Below are positions 5,412 through 7,250 of a stretch of 7,250 nt of DNA, one piece after another. Origin of the DNA: Saprospiraceae bacterium (GTDB lineage: Bacteria; Bacteroidota; Bacteroidia; Chitinophagales; Saprospiraceae); contig CANETR010000095.1 of assembly GCA_947441325.1 (NCBI GenBank), forward strand, positions 1-7,250. Reading direction: 5' to 3'. Position numbers and translations under genes: made by a program. Position 1 is the stretch's first letter. Each line of letters begins with the position of its first letter. A model generated the notes under the pieces. The model did not search any database. It worked only from the letters and a program-made list of their open reading frames with translations, and was not told the DNA's origin.

Positions 5412-6245
5412 ATGACGAATAAATTTTACAATAACCTTATTGTGTATTTTTTATTTATTATTATTCAATTCCCCACAAGCGCTTTTGCATGTACTTATGC
5501 TTATCAGCATTCGCTTTTTCCAATGGGTGTAAGTGGTTCCGATATAATTTTCCTTGAATTGGAATTGGAACGATATGTAAACACACCTGCTTCCGGAGCT
5601 TTTGTATTTAGTTCAGATCCCTTGTCGAAAAATACTATAGAAACACGATGGAAAGGGAATTTAAAAATAAAAAGCAGTAGCGACGCTGTAAACTATGATC
5701 TTTTAAAAGAACTTTCTTTTATTGACATTCCCGATGCTGAGTACAACAGCAAATTGGAACCATACTTCGAAAAAGCGCTGGCTTATGCCAGAACACTTCC
5801 ATATTTCGAAGAAGCCATTCTCGATAAAACTGCAAAATGTGCCTATGACCGTACTTGTACATTGTTTAATTTGAAAATAGACTCCGTCAATCTCATACTA
5901 AACTGTCAGCTATCAGATTCCTCCGCTTCGAAAAAAATTGATTTCCCCGAAATCCTAGTTTCCAAATATCAGAAAATTGCCAATTTGGAACAAAATGAAG
6001 ACGGAACGATTCAGAATGCCTCAAAATTAGAGTTCCTTAGACTTTGGAAACCTTGTTCCGCCAGATTATATCGAATTGGTGACAGACAACTTATTGTGTA
6101 CTGCATTGGCTGGGGTCAAAAAAGAGGATATATCGGGACAAAAGATCAAGACTGGAAATTCAATAATATGCCGGTCGATATGTATATAGAGGGCAATGAT
6201 GTCATGATGCATGGTCAGCGTTTCGATAGCTGTGTTTTTTTCTGA
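5412..6245 (+). CDS. Hypothetical exported protein, cysteine-containing
   Basis: I do not recognise this family. The ATG at 5412 is preferred to the in-frame ATG at 5361. It gives a clean signal peptide: MTNKF, then the hydrophobic run LIVYFLFIIIQF, then PTSAFA with likely signal peptidase I cleavage after residue 26 (numbered from this start), leaving Cys27 first. The residue three before the cysteine is alanine rather than leucine, so a lipoprotein is possible but not favoured. The 277-residue product has cysteines at 27, 143, 149, 165, 215, 231 and 274, which could form disulfides in the periplasm. The mature part has no membrane segment and mixes strand-like stretches (DIIFLELELERYV, RQLIVYCIGWG) with a helical middle. 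It is divergent from tdh and 142 bp upstream of the PhoX-like gene, with a probable terminator between, so it is probably transcribed alone. It may be a taxon-restricted gene. Confidence 0.8.
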   Translation: MTNKFYNNLIVYFLFIIIQFPTSAFACTYAYQHSLFPMGVSGSDIIFLELELERYVNTPASGAFVFSSDPLSKNTIETRWKGNLKIKSSSDAVNYDLLKELSFIDIPDAEYNSKLEPYFEKALAYARTLPYFEEAILDKTAKCAYDRTCTLFNLKIDSVNLILNCQLSDSSASKKIDFPEILVSKYQKIANLEQNEDGTIQNASKLEFLRLWKPCSARLYRIGDRQLIVYCIGWGQKRGYIGTKDQDWKFNNMPVDMYIEGNDVMMHGQRFDSCVFF

Positions 6246-6258
6246 TAAATTAAATTTC

Positions 6259-6314
6259 AATTACCAAATTATGTCAAAACGAAATCATAATTGAAATGTT
6301 ATAACTTGGTAATT
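6259..6314 (+). terminator. Probable terminator after the exported protein gene
   Basis: AATTACCAAATTAT (6259-6272) pairs with ATAACTTGGTAATT (6301-6314) over 14 positions with one mismatch, followed by TTT within an AATTTTTAA run. The 28-nt loop is long and the stem AT-rich, so strength is uncertain. A second stem, ATTTCAATTA (6254-6263) with TAATTGAAAT (6288-6297), shares part of the left arm and would exclude it. Confidence 0.5.
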
Positions 6315-6329
6315 TTTAATGAAGATTTA

Positions 6330-6355
6330 ACCTGGATTTGAAGCTAGTGCCAGGT
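6330..6355. promoter_or_regulatory. Inverted repeat ACCTGG-N14-CCAGGT upstream of the PhoX-like gene
   Basis: Perfect 6-bp arms (6330-6335 and 6350-6355) flank the place where a -33 element would lie, just before the -7 box at 6365. No TTG stands at the right distance, so a protein-binding site is a reasonable guess. Arms this short can occur by chance. Confidence 0.25.
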
Positions 6356-6364
6356 ATGCTGTCT

Positions 6365-6372
6365 TATATTTG
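6365..6372 (+). promoter_or_regulatory. Probable -7 promoter element for the PhoX-like gene
   Basis: TATATTTG matches TAnnTTTG. The predicted start near 6379 leaves a leader of only about 9 nt before the ATG at 6388. The nearest TTG (6338-6340) is 24 bases upstream, longer than the usual 19-21. Confidence 0.45.
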
Positions 6373-6387
6373 TTCAAACTAACAATT

Positions 6388-7250
6388 ATGAAAAATCAAA
6401 ACAGAAGGAGTTTTCTCCATTTTCTCGGAAGAGCAGGTCTGCTGGCGGCAGGCTCAACGGCTTTCACACCCGTTCTATCTGCCTGTAATACAAAGAAGGT
6501 TCAACATAAATCAGCTTTCAAACCCGAAAAATTTCCAATCTTAGGCATCAGTCCACAATCTAAAGATGAAATTGTACTGGCTGAAGGTTTGAAATGGGAA
6601 ATGCTCATAAAATGGCAGGATAAAATTTCTGAAAAAGATACTTTTGGTTTTAACAATGATTATCTTGCTTATATTCCTTTTGATAATAAAAATCCCGATG
6701 AAGGCTATCTTTGGGTGAATCATGAATATCCAGATCCCTTGTTTATTTCAGGATTTCCACGCAAAACTGATCCTAAAACCAAAACAAAAGTACAGGTCGA
6801 AAAAGAAATGTACGAGGTAGGTGGTTCAATTCTGCACATCAGAAAAAATAAAAAGGCTTCATGGGAATTGGTAAAAAATTCTGATAAAAACAGAAGATTG
6901 AATGGTTTTACGATGATTCCTTTTGAATGGCCACAGGCAATTCGTGGTAAAAAAGAGGGTATGGGCACACTTGGCAATTGTGCTGGCGGAGTTACACCTT
7001 GGGGAACGATTCTAACCTGTGAAGAAAATTATCAGGACTGTTATGGAGAAAGTGACTATACTGGAAATGCTGACAGCCCAAAACATTTAGATTCTGACCT
7101 TGGTTGGGAACAATACTACAGTGAAAATTATCCCGAGCATTATGGCTGGGTTGTTGAGGTAAATCCAAAAACAGGCGAAGCTAAAAAATTGATTAGCCTG
7201 GGACGTTGTGCCCACGAATGCGCCAAGGTTTGGACTGCCGAAGATGGTCG
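6388..7250 (+). CDS. PhoX/DUF839-family phosphatase-like protein, Tat-exported lipoprotein (partial)
   Basis: The frame is open from the ATG at 6388 to the right edge, 287 codons with no stop. The N-terminus carries a twin-arginine motif, NRRSFL (residues 5-10), a hydrophobic stretch, and a lipobox LSAC with Cys33. This predicts export of a folded protein by Tat and lipid anchoring. The family signatures are NHE (111-113), GNCAGGVTPWGTILTCEE (196-213), GWVVEVNP (253-260) and GRCAHE (272-277). PhoX proteins are alkaline phosphatases using calcium and iron; the cysteine of the NCAGG block is a known metal-site residue. Whether this copy is a phosphatase cannot be shown because the C-terminal part, with other ligands, lies outside the window. 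In the GRCAHECA block, cysteines stand where I recall aromatic and small residues. Many DUF839 proteins have no tested activity. Confidence 0.9.
   Translation, partial: MKNQNRRSFLHFLGRAGLLAAGSTAFTPVLSACNTKKVQHKSAFKPEKFPILGISPQSKDEIVLAEGLKWEMLIKWQDKISEKDTFGFNNDYLAYIPFDNKNPDEGYLWVNHEYPDPLFISGFPRKTDPKTKTKVQVEKEMYEVGGSILHIRKNKKASWELVKNSDKNRRLNGFTMIPFEWPQAIRGKKEGMGTLGNCAGGVTPWGTILTCEENYQDCYGESDYTGNADSPKHLDSDLGWEQYYSENYPEHYGWVVEVNPKTGEAKKLISLGRCAHECAKVWTAEDG

Noticed and set aside
6066..6977. Three minus-strand ORFs of 60-85 codons under the exported protein and PhoX-like genes
   Set aside because: They are antisense to better-supported frames and show no family motifs.

Overview
The window looks like chromosomal DNA from a member of the Bacteroidota. 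It is AT-rich, start codons lack clear Shine-Dalgarno sequences, and several intergenic regions carry the -7 element TAnnTTTG typical of this phylum, twice with a TTG exactly 20 bases upstream. The threonine dehydrogenase is of the epimerase-like type known from flavobacteria. I could not place the organism below phylum. There are no rRNA or tRNA genes, CRISPR arrays, insertion sequences or phage genes.

Layout. (1) 1-2114, minus strand: a tight three-gene unit reading UPF0173 metal-dependent hydrolase, then coaE (dephospho-CoA kinase), then an SPFH/prohibitin-like membrane protein cut by the left edge. Gaps are 18 and 36 bp. (2) 2115-2238: divergent control region with two overlapping promoters and a small palindrome. 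(3) 2239-2784, plus strand: NAD(P)H-dependent FMN reductase, followed by a strong hairpin terminator that can serve both this gene and the convergent kbl. (4) 2844-5281, minus strand: tdh then kbl, the two-step threonine-to-glycine route (threonine to 2-amino-3-ketobutyrate to glycine plus acetyl-CoA). The genes are separated by 269 bp of unusual repeat DNA. (5) 5282-5411: second divergent control region. (6) 5412-6245, plus strand: an exported, cysteine-containing protein I do not recognise. (7) 6246-6387: competing inverted repeats, a likely terminator and a promoter element. (8) 6388 to the right edge, plus strand: the N-terminal part of a PhoX/DUF839-family protein with a twin-arginine motif and a lipobox.

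Most genes are ordinary metabolism and housekeeping. The most unusual DNA is the tdh-kbl spacer (about 4043-4300). It is a degenerate tandem heptamer array, purine-rich on the left and pyrimidine-rich on the right, into which the same TCTCGTC/GACGAGA hairpin is set three times. It has no protein-coding explanation and is the best candidate for an undescribed element. I found no convincing new multi-gene system; the other points of interest are the overlapping divergent promoters and the unrecognised exported protein.
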